Of a stretch of DNA of 64,000 nucleotides, positions 45,002 through 53,974 are shown piece after piece. The position numbers were made by a program, and so were the translations under genes. This DNA is from Streptomyces flavofungini (GTDB lineage Bacteria; Actinomycetota; Actinomycetes; Streptomycetales; Streptomycetaceae), in NCBI RefSeq assembly GCF_030388665.1, contig NZ_CP128846.1, positions 5,468,501 through 5,532,500 of the forward strand, in the 5' to 3' direction. Within the stretch, counting starts at the first letter, position 1. Each line of letters opens with the position of its first letter. The notes beneath the pieces were generated by a model. The model ran no database searches. It saw nothing but the letters and a program-made list of their open reading frames with translations, and had not been told where the DNA came from.

Positions 45002-46981
45002 ATGACACAGCCGCCCCAGCCGCCCAACCAGCCGCCGCAGGGTGGGTTCGGCGCCCCCCAGGACCCGTCCCCAAGCTCTCAACAGAGTTCGAGCAGGGGA
45101 GGCCCCAACCCCGGAGGGTTCGGCGCTCCCCAGACGCCCCCGCAGCCCGGCTACGGCTACCCGCAGGCGCCGCAGCCCCCGCAGCCCCCGCAGACCCCGC
45201 CGCCCGCCGCCCCGGCGGCCCCGCCCGCGGCCCCGCAGACGCCTCCGCCGCCCCCGCAGGGCCAGCCGAACCAGGGCTACCCGCAGGCACCGGCGGCCCC
45301 GGGCACCCCACCGCCCGCCGCGCCCGGCACCCCGCCGCCCGCCTACGCCCAGCCGACGCAGGCGGCTTTCCCGGCCGTGGGCCAGCAGCCCGGCTACGGC
45401 TACCCGGGCCAGCCCGGTCAGCCGGGGCAGCCCGCCCCGCAGCAGGGCTACGGCTTCCCGCAGCCGCCGACCATGCCGATGCAGCCCCAGCCGGGCGGTG
45501 GCGGTGGCGGCAAGAAGCCCAACAAGCAGATGCTGATCATCGTCGCGGCCGTCGCGGCCATCGGCCTGATCGTCGGCGGCGGTGTCATCTACGCCGGTTC
45601 GAAGAAGGACGACGACAAGAAGAACAGCGCGGACGGCGGCGACGGCAAGGGCGGCAAGGGCAAGAAGGGCGGCTCCGAGGGACCGCCCGCCGCCGGCGGC
45701 CCCGCCAAGGAGAAGGTCCCGGCGAACACCAGCGCCAAGGTCGGCTTCCAGGTCCCGGCGCCCGCGGTGCCCAAGGACAGCGTGTGGAGCGTCGCGGGCT
45801 CCTGGCTCACCGACGACACGTACGTCAAGAGCGGCTACACGGGCAAGGACAAGGACCACGCCCTCATCGCCTACGACCCCGTGTCCGGCAAGCAGAAGTG
45901 GACGATCCCGCTGACCGGTGAGACCTGCGCGGTCTCCAAGGAGGTCACCGACGAGGGCATCGCCGCCGTCGTCTACAAGGACGCCAAGTCCACCAAGGCG
46001 AACAAGTACCCCGACTGCACCCAGGTCGCCGCGGTCGACCTGAAGTCCGGCAAGAAGCTGTGGACGGAGAGCGTCACCGGCAGCGGCTCGCCCGTGGAGT
46101 TCGAGGAGATCGCCATCTCCGGCGACACCGTCGCCGCGGGCGCGGGCACCGGCGGCACCGGTGCCGCCTGGAACCTGTCCGGCAAGCTGCTGTGGAAGCC
46201 GAAGATCGGCGACGAGTGCAAGGACGCCGGTTACGCGGGCGGCGACCAGCTCGTCGCGGTCCGCAAGTGCGGTGGCTACGGCGACGAGAAGCTCAAGATC
46301 CAGCTCCTCGACCCGAAGACCGGCAAGGACAAGTGGAGCTATCCGGTGACCCCCGGCGTCGACAACGCCAAGATCATCTCGACCAATCCGATCGTGTTCG
46401 GCCAGGACACCGAGGAGATCACGGCGAGCGGCGCCACGGACGTCTTCTCGCTGAGCAACGCGGGCAAGCTGCGCGCCCGCATCAAGCTGGAGGACGGCAA
46501 GTACTCGCACGACTGCGAGGTCAACAAGTGGGCCAGCTGCAGCGCCATCGCCGTCGGCAACGACAAGCTGTACGTGCCCACGCGCCAGCACGACGCGGGC
46601 GGCTCCAGCTACGGCTTCACCAACGAGATCATCGCGTTCTCGCTGGCCACCGGCAAGACCACCGGTGACCGCGCGGACGCGGGCGACGACGGCGAGATGT
46701 TCCCGATCCGCATGGACGGCGGCAACCTCCTCGCGTACAAGGGCGGCGGCTACAAGAAGGGCGCCAAGGTCGTCTCGCTCGACGGCAAGTCGATGAAGGA
46801 GACCACGCTCCTTCAGACGCCCGCGACCGAGCCGGTCAGCCGCGCCATCAGCGGCATGTCCCCGAAGTCCAACGAACTCCTCTACGCCGGCGGCAACTTG
46901 TTCTTCGGCAAGAAGCTGATCAGCAAGCCGTACTCCAAGGACGACAAGGCGTTCATCGCGCTGGGCTTCACCACCCAGTAG
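45002..46981 (+). CDS. Membrane-anchored PQQ-like beta-propeller protein, copy 2
   Basis: A 659-residue paralogue of the preceding protein: a Pro/Gln-rich cytoplasmic N terminus (about 1-170), a transmembrane helix near 178-198, a Lys/Gly-rich linker and a propeller with strand repeats such as ALIAYDPVSGKQKWTIPL and VAAVDLKSGKKLWTESV. Between GGFGAPQDP and a second NPGGFGAPQ the protein has a Ser-rich insert (PSPSSQQSSSRGG) encoded by a Streptomyces-type hairpin repeat at about 45066-45105. It is probably cotranscribed with copy 1 and is followed by a strong terminator. Confidence 0.85.
   Translation: MTQPPQPPNQPPQGGFGAPQDPSPSSQQSSSRGGPNPGGFGAPQTPPQPGYGYPQAPQPPQPPQTPPPAAPAAPPAAPQTPPPPPQGQPNQGYPQAPAAPGTPPPAAPGTPPPAYAQPTQAAFPAVGQQPGYGYPGQPGQPGQPAPQQGYGFPQPPTMPMQPQPGGGGGGKKPNKQMLIIVAAVAAIGLIVGGGVIYAGSKKDDDKKNSADGGDGKGGKGKKGGSEGPPAAGGPAKEKVPANTSAKVGFQVPAPAVPKDSVWSVAGSWLTDDTYVKSGYTGKDKDHALIAYDPVSGKQKWTIPLTGETCAVSKEVTDEGIAAVVYKDAKSTKANKYPDCTQVAAVDLKSGKKLWTESVTGSGSPVEFEEIAISGDTVAAGAGTGGTGAAWNLSGKLLWKPKIGDECKDAGYAGGDQLVAVRKCGGYGDEKLKIQLLDPKTGKDKWSYPVTPGVDNAKIISTNPIVFGQDTEEITASGATDVFSLSNAGKLRARIKLEDGKYSHDCEVNKWASCSAIAVGNDKLYVPTRQHDAGGSSYGFTNEIIAFSLATGKTTGDRADAGDDGEMFPIRMDGGNLLAYKGGGYKKGAKVVSLDGKSMKETTLLQTPATEPVSRAISGMSPKSNELLYAGGNLFFGKKLISKPYSKDDKAFIALGFTTQ
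45066..45105 (+). repeat. Second-type hairpin repeat captured in frame in a coding sequence
   Basis: The form is CCCC-aa-GCTC-(loop)-GAGC-a-GGGG, the same pattern as the piece nested in the REP-like repeat at about 28202-28237. Here it is translated as a Ser/Gln-rich stretch in the N-terminal region of the second propeller protein. Confidence 0.7.
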
Positions 46982-46999
46982 CCGCCCCGCAGCGATCAC

Positions 47000-47035
47000 A
47001 CGGCCCCGCGCTCGCCCGAACGAGTGCGGGGCCGT
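47000..47035 (+). terminator. Terminator after the propeller-protein pair
   Basis: Arms 47000-47014 and 47021-47035 pair over 15 positions with one G.T wobble around a 6-base loop, followed by TTCGCGTTG. It is 19 bases after the stop codon of propeller copy 2. Confidence 0.85.
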
Positions 47036-47294
47036 TTCGCGTTGTCCGGTTCACGCTCCGTACTCGCGTGCTGGACCCGCCGCGCGCATGCCGGGCCGCC
47101 GCCGTGTCCATGCTTCTGAACGGCCGTGATTGAGGCATTCCGGGCTGCTTCTGCCCGATAGGGGCAGCGCGAAGTCGAACAAGCGTGTAGCTTCCGGGGG
47201 ATGAAGGGCCGGGGCCCTGATCCGTGGGGGGATCATCGGGGAAAGCCGTGGGGATCATTAGGGGAATCCGTGGGGGACTTTGGGGGGTTGTGCT

Positions 47295-48020
47295 GTGGGT
47301 GTGCGGCTCATGGTGGTCGACGACCATCGATTGCTCGCCGAGGCACTCGCCTCGGCGTTGAAGCTGCGTGGGCACCGGGTGCTCGCCGCGGCGGCGCCCG
47401 CCGCCGGGGCGGCGGACCTGGTGATCAGCAGGGCGCCGGAGGTGTGCCTGCTCGGCACGGCCACACCGGCGGAGCCGGGCATGTTCGACCCGGTGGTGCG
47501 GATCAAGCGGGAGCGGCCGCAGGTCGCCGTGGTGGTGCTCGGGCCCGTTCCCTCGCCCCGCGGCATCGCGGCGGCGTTCGCCTCCGGCGCGTCCGGATAC
47601 GTACGTCATGACGAGCGCATCGAAGGAGTCGAGCGCGCCATCATGAAGGCGCGCGCCGGGGAAGCCGCCGTCGCGCCCCAATTGCTCCAAGGCGCCTTCA
47701 GCGAGCTGCTCAACCCCGCCGCCCAGCCCGACGACGAGGGGCAGCGGCTGCTGCAGATGCTCACTCCCCGTGAGGTGGAGGTCCTCGTGCGGGTCGCCGA
47801 CGGGGAGGACACCCGCCTCATCGCCGCCGGGATGGGGATCGCCCCCAGCACGGCGCGCACCCACGTGCAGCGGGTGCTGATGAAGCTCGGCGTCGGGTCG
47901 CGGCTCGAGGCGGCCGCGCTCGCCGCGCGGACCGGGCTCCTCGACCGGGCCGAGCGGACCGGGGGAGCGGAGGAGCAGCACGTCGGGGGCGGGGAGCCCC
48001 CGACGGGGCTGAAGGTCTAG
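47295..48020 (+). CDS. LuxR/NarL-type orphan regulator with degenerate receiver domain
   Basis: A 241-residue DNA-binding protein. The receiver-like domain (about 1-125) keeps the acidic pair in LMVVDDHRLLAEAL, but the strand that should end in the phospho-accepting Asp reads PEVCLLGTATP, with Gly in place of Asp. The LuxR HTH (about 160-225) is intact: LTPREVEVLVRVADGEDTRLIAAGMGIAPSTARTHVQRVLMKLGV in segments. No kinase gene is near. It probably works without phosphorylation, like other atypical response regulators. GTG 47295 follows a G-rich site. Several near-identical GTGGGG units lie in the 70 bases upstream. Confidence 0.85.
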   Translation: MGVRLMVVDDHRLLAEALASALKLRGHRVLAAAAPAAGAADLVISRAPEVCLLGTATPAEPGMFDPVVRIKRERPQVAVVVLGPVPSPRGIAAAFASGASGYVRHDERIEGVERAIMKARAGEAAVAPQLLQGAFSELLNPAAQPDDEGQRLLQMLTPREVEVLVRVADGEDTRLIAAGMGIAPSTARTHVQRVLMKLGVGSRLEAAALAARTGLLDRAERTGGAEEQHVGGGEPPTGLKV

Positions 48021-48042
48021 GGGCTGGTCCGCGCGGATCCGC

Positions 48043-48192
48043 CGGACCGGTCCTGGGCGGACCGGTCCTGGGCGGACCGGTCCTGGGCGGACCGGTCCTG
48101 GGTGAACCGGTCCTGGGTGAACCGGTCCTGGGTGAACCGGCTCCAGGTGAACCGGCTCCAGGCGAAGCGGCTCTAGGCGAAGCGGCTCTAGG
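48043..48192. repeat. 15-bp minisatellite, ten copies, between two convergent genes
   Basis: Ten contiguous 15-bp units drift gradually along the tract: four CGGACCGGTCCTGGG, two TGAACCGGTCCTGGG, two TGAACCGGCTCCAGG, two CGAAGCGGCTCTAGG. The tenth unit contains the stop codon (TAG on the minus strand, 48188-48190) of the AhpD-like gene. The units are self-complementary (GGACCGGTCC) and could form a series of hairpins acting as a terminator. Confidence 0.93.
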
Positions 48193-48661
48193 CGTACTGG
48201 CCCGGTACGTAGTCGCCCGCGACCTGCTGGGTGATGACGTTTCCGCGGTTGAAGGTGTTGATGAGGGCGATCTGGCCGACCAGGGCGGCGAGTTGCTCCT
48301 CGTCGTAGTGCTTGGCGGCGTTCGCCCAGGCCTCGTCGGTGACGCCGCCCGCCGCGTCCGCGATGCGGGTGCCCTGCTCCGTCAGCTCCAGGGCGGCGCG
48401 CTCGGCGTCGGTGAAGACCTTGGCCTCGCGCCAGGCGGCGACCAGGTTGAGGCGCAGCGAGGTCTCACCGGCGGCCGCGGCGTCCTTGGTGTGCATGTCG
48501 AGGCAGCCGCCGCAGCCGTTGATCTGGCTGGCGCGGATCTTCACCAGTTCGAGGGTCGCGGCGGGGACCGTCGACTCGGCGAGGACCTTGTTCGCCGCGA
48601 TGATGTGCTTCCAGAACTTCATCGCGGTCGCGTTCTCGAACATGTTCAGACGGGCTTCCAT
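48188..48661 (-). CDS. AhpD-like carboxymuconolactone decarboxylase family protein
   Basis: A 157-residue all-helical protein. The redox-active C-x-x-C motif with its histidine is present as SQINGCGGCLDMHTKDAAAAG in two pieces near residues 47-60, as in AhpD-type alkylhydroperoxidases. The ATG has AGGAG upstream. A promoter at 48701-48727 matches the ECF41 signature exactly as seen before the ECF41 sigma factor at 2286, and carboxymuconolactone-decarboxylase-family proteins are the best-known ECF41 target class. It therefore probably belongs to an ECF41-controlled redox or detoxification response. The stop codon lies in a minisatellite. Confidence 0.9.
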   Translation of the reverse strand: MEARLNMFENATAMKFWKHIIAANKVLAESTVPAATLELVKIRASQINGCGGCLDMHTKDAAAAGETSLRLNLVAAWREAKVFTDAERAALELTEQGTRIADAAGGVTDEAWANAAKHYDEEQLAALVGQIALINTFNRGNVITQQVAGDYVPGQYA

Positions 48662-48700
48662 GGCGTGCTCCTCTGCCGTTGTCGTGGGCTACACACCTAG

Positions 48701-48727
48701 GACGGGGCAGGGCGGGGCGATGTGACA
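48701..48727 (-). promoter_or_regulatory. ECF41-type promoter of the AhpD-like gene
   Basis: On the minus strand: TGTCACA (48727-48721), 16 bases, CGTC (48704-48701). Both elements and the spacer length are identical to the promoter at 2349-2323. The expected transcript start is about 33 bases upstream of the ATG at 48661. Confidence 0.75.
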
Positions 48728-48765
48728 TGCGCGGGTGTGACCTGCGTCGCAAGGCCCTGGGCGGG

Positions 48766-49929
48766 CTACAGGCGGCGCGCCCCCGCCGACGCCACCGCCG
48801 GGAACACCCGCGGCGCCGCGTACCCGGCCGCGGCGAACGCCTCCTGGACCGACTTCGTGAGGAACTCCGCGTCCGCGGCCTCGGCCAGGACGATCGCGGA
48901 GCCGCCGAAGCCGCCCCCCGTCATCCGGGCCCCGAGCGCCCCCGCCGCGCACGCCGTCTCCACCACGAGGTCCAGCTCCGGGCAGGAGATGCGCAGGTCG
49001 TCCCGGAGCGAGGCATGGCCCTCGATGAGGACCGGGCCGATGCCGCGCACGTCACCGGCGTCGAGGAGGGCGATGACCCGCTCGACGCGGTGGTCGTCGG
49101 AGACGACGTGCCGGACGTAGCGGCGCACCTTCTCGTCGGACAGCCGGTCGAGGGCGGCGGGGAGTTCGGCGAAGGGCACGTCGCGCAGGTGGGAGACGCC
49201 GAGCGCCCGCGCCCCCGCCTCGCAGCCGGCCCGCCGCTCCGCGTACGCCCCGTCGCCGAGCGCGTGCTTGACGCGGGTGTCGACGACCAGGAGCGTCAGG
49301 CCGTCCGCGGCCAGGTCGAAGGGGACCTGGCGCACGGACAGGTCGCGGCAGTCCAGGTGCAGGGCGTGCCCCGGCTCGCAGGCCGCGGACGCCATCTGGT
49401 CCATGACCCCGCACGGCACGCCCACGAAGGCGTTCTCGGCGCGCTGGGCGAGCAGCGCCAACTCGCGACGGGACAGGCCCAGTTCGTAGAGGTCGTCGAG
49501 GGCGAGGGCGGTGACCACTTCCAGGGCGGCGGAGGAGGAGAGGCCCGCGCCGGTCGGGACGGTGGACGCCAGGTGCAGGTCCGCGCCGCCGACCGCGTGG
49601 CCCGCGTCCCGCAGCGCCCAGACGACGCCCGCCGGATACGCGGCCCAGCCCCCGTCGGACCGCGGGGTCAGGGAGTCCACCGCGAGTTCGACGACCGGGC
49701 CCTCGATGTCCGCGGAGTGCAGCCGCAGGACCCCGTCGTCGCGCCGGGCCACCGCGGCGACCGCGGTGTGCGGCAGCGCGAGCGGCATCACGAAGCCCTC
49801 GTTGAAGTCCGTGTACTCGCCGATGAGGTTGACGCGGCCCGGTGCCGCCCACACTCCGGCGGGCTCGCGGCCGTACAACGCCCGGAAGGCATCGATGAGT
49901 TCGGCGGTCGGCTCCGTGGCGGCGGACAT
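48766..49929 (-). CDS. galK: Galactokinase
   Basis: A 387-residue GHMP kinase that converts galactose and ATP to galactose-1-phosphate, the first Leloir step. Family blocks are the galactose-binding GRVNLIGEYTDFNEGFV near residue 31, the ATP loop PTGAGLSSSAALEV near 125, GVPCGVMDQMAS, and the C-terminal MTGGGFGGSAIVL. It is the last gene of galT-galE-galK; the gap to galE is seven bases. Confidence 0.95.
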   Translation of the reverse strand: MSAATEPTAELIDAFRALYGREPAGVWAAPGRVNLIGEYTDFNEGFVMPLALPHTAVAAVARRDDGVLRLHSADIEGPVVELAVDSLTPRSDGGWAAYPAGVVWALRDAGHAVGGADLHLASTVPTGAGLSSSAALEVVTALALDDLYELGLSRRELALLAQRAENAFVGVPCGVMDQMASAACEPGHALHLDCRDLSVRQVPFDLAADGLTLLVVDTRVKHALGDGAYAERRAGCEAGARALGVSHLRDVPFAELPAALDRLSDEKVRRYVRHVVSDDHRVERVIALLDAGDVRGIGPVLIEGHASLRDDLRISCPELDLVVETACAAGALGARMTGGGFGGSAIVLAEAADAEFLTKSVQEAFAAAGYAAPRVFPAVASAGARRL

Positions 49930-49936
49930 CTTCCGG

Positions 49937-50911
49937 TTACCCCCTCTGCTGGGCGAAGGCCCAGGCGTCGGCGACGATGCCCGCGAGGTCCGCGCGGGAC
50001 GGGTTCCAGCCGAGCCGCTCGCGGGCGGTGGCGGCGGAGGCCACGAGGACCGCCGGGTCGCCGCCGCGGCGCGCCGCCACGACCTCGGGGATCGGGTGCC
50101 CGGTGACCTTGCGGACGGTCTCGATGACCTCGCGCACGGAGAAGCCGTTGCCGTTGCCCAGGTTGCAGATCAGGTGCTCGCCGGGGGTCGCGGCGGCCAG
50201 GGCGAGCAGATGGGCGTCGGCGAGGTCGGCGACGTGGATGTAGTCGCGCACGCAGGTGCCGTCCGGCGTCGGGTAGTCGTCGCCGAAGACGGAGATGGCC
50301 TCGCGCTTGCCCTGGGCGACCTGGAGGACGAGCGGGATGAGGTGCGACTCGGGGTCGTGTCGCTCGCCGCAACTGCCGTACGCGCCCGCCACGTTGAAGT
50401 ACCGAAGGGACACGGCACCGAGTCCGTGCGCCGCGGCCTCGCCGGTGATCATGTGGTCGACGGCGAGCTTGGAGGCGCCGTAGGGGGAGGTGGGGGCGGT
50501 CGGGTCGGTCTCGGTGATGGGGGTGTGCACCGGCTCGCCGTACGTCGCCGCCGTCGAGGAGAACACCAGCTTGCGCACGCCCGCCTCGCGCATCGCGGCG
50601 AGCAGCGCCATGGTGCCGCCGACGTTGTTGTCCCAGTACTTCTCGGGCTTCACGACGGACTCGCCGACCTGCGAGAAGGCGGCGAAGTGCAGCACCGCGT
50701 CGTAGGGGGCCTCGCCCTCGGCGTGCAGCCACTTGGCGGCGTCGCGGATGTCGCCCTCGATGAACGCCGCGCCCGCGGGCACGCCCTCGCGGAAGCCGGT
50801 GGAGAGGTTGTCGAGGACCGTCACCTCGTGCCCGGCCTCGATCAGATGCTGGGCGACGACACTGCCGACATAGCCGGCGCCACCCGTGACCAGGTACTTC
50901 CCACTCATCAA
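49937..50911 (-). CDS. galE: UDP-glucose 4-epimerase
   Basis: A 324-residue extended SDR interconverting UDP-galactose and UDP-glucose with bound NAD. The cofactor loop is [12 protein letters not shown] near residue 8, a serine lies in [11 protein letters not shown] and the catalytic YGASKLAVD motif near residue 150. The start ATG overlaps the galT stop (ATGA); a second ATG immediately follows. Middle gene of the gal operon. Confidence 0.94.
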   Translation of the reverse strand: MMSGKYLVTGGAGYVGSVVAQHLIEAGHEVTVLDNLSTGFREGVPAGAAFIEGDIRDAAKWLHAEGEAPYDAVLHFAAFSQVGESVVKPEKYWDNNVGGTMALLAAMREAGVRKLVFSSTAATYGEPVHTPITETDPTAPTSPYGASKLAVDHMITGEAAAHGLGAVSLRYFNVAGAYGSCGERHDPESHLIPLVLQVAQGKREAISVFGDDYPTPDGTCVRDYIHVADLADAHLLALAAATPGEHLICNLGNGNGFSVREVIETVRKVTGHPIPEVVAARRGGDPAVLVASAATARERLGWNPSRADLAGIVADAWAFAQQRG

Positions 50912-51984
50912 CTCGCTACCTCTCGCAGTCGCTGGGCCGCGGCCTCCGGCGGCACATCGTTGATGAACACACTCATGCCGGATTCGGAACCCGCGAGGAA
51001 CTTCAGCTTGCCCGAAGTGCGGCGAATGGTGAAAAGCTCGAGGTGGAGCGCGAAGTCGTCGCGGTTGACGCCTTCGTACTCCGTGAGCGCCGTGAACGGG
51101 GCCTGGTGCCAGGCCGCGATGTACGGCGTCGGCGGCTCGCTGCCGCCCTCGCGCTCACCCTTGCCGAAGATCCGGTCGAAGCGCCGCAACAGTTCCAGAT
51201 AGACCTGGGGAAACTCTGTGCGAGCCGCCTCGTCGAGGCCGAGCAGGTCGGGGACGCGGCGCTTGGGGTAGAGGTGCACCTCGTAGGGCCAGTGGGCGGC
51301 GTACGGCACGAAGGCCACCCAGTGCGCGGCGTCCAGGACGACCCGCTCACCGGCGCGCTCCTCGGCGAGGACGTCGTCGAAGAGGTTGCGTCCTTCGGTG
51401 GCCGCGCGGTGCTCGGCCAGGGAGCGCAGCATCAGGGCCGTGCGCGGGGTGACGAAGGGGTAGGCGTAGATCTGCCCGTGCGGGTGGCCGAGGGTCACGC
51501 CGATCTCCGCGCCCCGGTTCTCGAAGCAGAAGACCTGCGCGACGGACGGCAGGTGGGAGAGCTCGGCGGTGCGGTCGGTCCAGGCGTCCAGGACCAGCGC
51601 GGCCTGCTCCTCGGTGAGGTCGGCGAAGGACGCGGTGTGGTCGGGGGTGAAGCAGACCACCTCGCAGCGGCCCGCGTCGCCGGCGAGGGAGGGGAAGCGG
51701 TTCTCGAAGACCACGACGTCGTACGAGGAGTCGGGGATCTCGGTGCGGCGGCCACCGGTGGAGGGGCACAGGGGGCACTCGTCGGCCGGAGGGTGGTAGG
51801 TGCGGCCCTGGCGGTGCGAGGCGATGGCGACGCTGTCGCCGAGGAGGGGGTCGCGGCGGACCTCGGAGGTGGTGGCGACGGGGTCCAGGGGCCTGCTGTC
51901 GGCCGCCGTGCGGACGGTGTCGTCGCGCACGTCGTAGTAGATGAGCTCACGACCGTCGGCGAGACGAGTCGAGGTCTTCTTCAC
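50908..51984 (-). CDS. galT: Galactose-1-phosphate uridylyltransferase
   Basis: A 358-residue HIT-superfamily enzyme that exchanges UMP between UDP-glucose and galactose-1-phosphate. The metal-binding ECPLCPS block is near residue 69, [11 protein letters not shown] follows, and the catalytic [12 protein letters not shown] with its HPH triad is near residue 165. First gene of galT-galE-galK, divergent from a sodium:solute symporter gene with a 247-bp control region between them. Confidence 0.94.
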   Translation of the reverse strand: MKKTSTRLADGRELIYYDVRDDTVRTAADSRPLDPVATTSEVRRDPLLGDSVAIASHRQGRTYHPPADECPLCPSTGGRRTEIPDSSYDVVVFENRFPSLAGDAGRCEVVCFTPDHTASFADLTEEQAALVLDAWTDRTAELSHLPSVAQVFCFENRGAEIGVTLGHPHGQIYAYPFVTPRTALMLRSLAEHRAATEGRNLFDDVLAEERAGERVVLDAAHWVAFVPYAAHWPYEVHLYPKRRVPDLLGLDEAARTEFPQVYLELLRRFDRIFGKGEREGGSEPPTPYIAAWHQAPFTALTEYEGVNRDDFALHLELFTIRRTSGKLKFLAGSESGMSVFINDVPPEAAAQRLREVAS

Positions 51985-52231
51985 GTTCGGGGCTCCTTAC
52001 ACCGCCCGCCAACAGAACCGAACACAACAAACCACAAGCCAACAGGCGCGTCAATGCCGACGGCGCCTGTCGGGTCGTCGCCCCCTCGCCCAGCTCACCT
52101 GATGATCCGCAGCGAGGAGCGATCTTGGACTCGATCACAATCAAACAAAGAACATCAACAGAACTGTTCACTTCCTGAAGGTCGAGGCGTAGGTTCCGGT
52201 CTGATCAGTTCGCGCGACGAAGCGAGTTCAC
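51985..52231. promoter_or_regulatory. Divergent control region of gal operon and symporter gene
   Basis: A comparatively A/C-rich 247-bp gap. It contains repeated A/C-rich motifs (ACACAACAAACCACAA near 52020-52036, and CAAACAAAGAACA near 52141-52153) and the sequence AACTGTTCAC near 52161. Such CAAA-rich repeats are typical of DeoR-type sugar regulators. I cannot place the promoters exactly. Confidence 0.5.
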
Positions 52232-53929
52232 ATGCAGTCCCCTCCTTCCGCTACGCACGTCACCCTCGCCGAAGGGCTCCGGCTGCCCACCAACGGGCTG
52301 GACTACGCGATCCTGGCGATCTACTTCGTGGTCGTCCTCGGCATCGGATTCGCCGCCCGGCGCTCTGTGAGGACCAGCCTCGACTTCTTCCTCTCCGGGC
52401 GCTCCCTGCCCGCCTGGGTCACCGGCCTCGCCTTCGTCGCCGCCAACCTCGGCGCCACCGAGATCCTCGGCATGGCGGCCACGGGCGCGCAGTACGGCGT
52501 CGCGGTCGTCCACTGGTACTGGATCGGCGCCATCCCGGCCATGGTCTTCCTCGGCCTGGTGATGATGCCCTTCTACTACCGCTCCAAGGTCCGCTCGGTC
52601 CCCGAGTTCCTGCTCCAGCGCTTCGACAAGTCCGCCCACCTGCTGAGCTCGGCGCTCTTCGCCTTCGCCGCCGTGCTCATCGCGGGCGTCAACCTCTACG
52701 CCCTCGCGATCGTCGTCGAGGCGCTGCTCGGCTGGCCGCAGTGGGTCGCCATCGTCGTCGCCGGGTTCTTCGTGCTCGCGTACATCACCATCGGCGGCCT
52801 GTCCTCGGCGATCTACAACGAAGTGCTCCAGTTCTTCGTCATCCTCGCCGCGCTCATCCCGATCTGCGTCATCGGCATGAAGAAGGTCGGCGGCTGGGAC
52901 GGGCTCACCGGCTCCATCGAGAAGCAGCACGGCGACAACTTCATGACCGCCTGGGGCGGCACCGGCATCGGCGACGCCAACCCGCTCGGCGCCAACTGGC
53001 TCACCATCATCCTGGGCCTCGGCTTCGTGCTCTCCTTCGGCTACTGGACGACGAACTTCGCCGAGGTGCAGCGCGCCCTCTCCGCGAAGAACCTCTCCGC
53101 CGCCCGGCGCACCCCGCTGATCGCCGCCTTCCCCAAGATCTTCATCGTCTTCCTGGTGATGATCCCCGGCCTGGTCGCCGCCGTCCTCGTCCCCAAGATC
53201 GGCACGCCCGGCTCGGACCTGACGTACAACGACGCGATCCCCTACCTCATGCAGGAGTTGCTGCCCAACGGCGTCCTCGGCATCGCCGTCACCGGTCTCC
53301 TCGCCGCCTTCATGGCGGGCATGGCGGCCAACGTCTCGTCCTTCAACACCGTCTTCACGTACGACATCTGGGCCAAGTACGTCGTCAAGGGCCGCGAGGA
53401 CGGCTACTACCTGCAGTTCGGGCGGCTCATCACCGCGATCGGCGTCTTCGCCTCCATCGGCACCGCCTTCATCGCCTCGTCCTTCTCGAACATCATGGGC
53501 TACCTCCAGACCCTCTTCTCCTTCTTCAACGTCCCGATGTTCGTCGTCTTCATCATCGGCATGTTCTGGAAGCGGGCCTCCATGAAGTCCGGCGTCTGGG
53601 GGCTGCTCGCCGGCACCACCGCCGCGATGGTCAACTACTTCTGGATCTACAAGCAGGGCGTCATCGACATCCCCACCGACCAGGGCGCCAACTTCGTCTC
53701 CGCCATCGTCGGCTTCGTCGCCGGAGCGGTCGTCATGGTCGGCGTCACCCTCTTCACCGCCCCCAAGCCGGAGGCCGAGCTGGCCGGGCTCGTGTACGGG
53801 ACGGCGTCGCCGGGCCTGGAGGACGACGGTGCCGAGCCCGGTGACGACGCGTGGTACCGGCGTCCCGCGTTGCTCGGGTGGGGCGCGGTGGTGCTGGCCA
53901 CCGCGTGCTACGTCCCGTACTCGTTCTGA
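52232..53929 (+). CDS. Sodium:solute symporter, probable galactose/sugar uptake
   Basis: A 565-residue SSS-family membrane protein (SGLT type) with about 14 helices. Family blocks are LDYAILAIYFVVVLGIGFAA, DFFLSGRSLPAWVTGLAFVAANLGATEILGM (in pieces), RSVPEFLLQRF and GYWTTNFAEVQRALSAKN. The signature L-S-G-R in helix 2 and the E in NLGATEILG are typical of sugar and sialic acid symporters. It is divergent from galT, so galactose is the natural guess, but substrate specificity cannot be read from the sequence. The next gene encodes a small membrane protein. Confidence 0.87.
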   Translation: MQSPPSATHVTLAEGLRLPTNGLDYAILAIYFVVVLGIGFAARRSVRTSLDFFLSGRSLPAWVTGLAFVAANLGATEILGMAATGAQYGVAVVHWYWIGAIPAMVFLGLVMMPFYYRSKVRSVPEFLLQRFDKSAHLLSSALFAFAAVLIAGVNLYALAIVVEALLGWPQWVAIVVAGFFVLAYITIGGLSSAIYNEVLQFFVILAALIPICVIGMKKVGGWDGLTGSIEKQHGDNFMTAWGGTGIGDANPLGANWLTIILGLGFVLSFGYWTTNFAEVQRALSAKNLSAARRTPLIAAFPKIFIVFLVMIPGLVAAVLVPKIGTPGSDLTYNDAIPYLMQELLPNGVLGIAVTGLLAAFMAGMAANVSSFNTVFTYDIWAKYVVKGREDGYYLQFGRLITAIGVFASIGTAFIASSFSNIMGYLQTLFSFFNVPMFVVFIIGMFWKRASMKSGVWGLLAGTTAAMVNYFWIYKQGVIDIPTDQGANFVSAIVGFVAGAVVMVGVTLFTAPKPEAELAGLVYGTASPGLEDDGAEPGDDAWYRRPALLGWGAVVLATACYVPYSF

Positions 53930-53974
53930 CCGGCCCCGCCGAACAGGCCCCTCCTACTCACACTCCGAGGAATC

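Noticed and set aside
48043..48192. CRISPR array
   Set aside because: The 15-bp units are directly adjacent, with no spacers between them, and drift gradually; no cas genes are nearby. It is a minisatellite.
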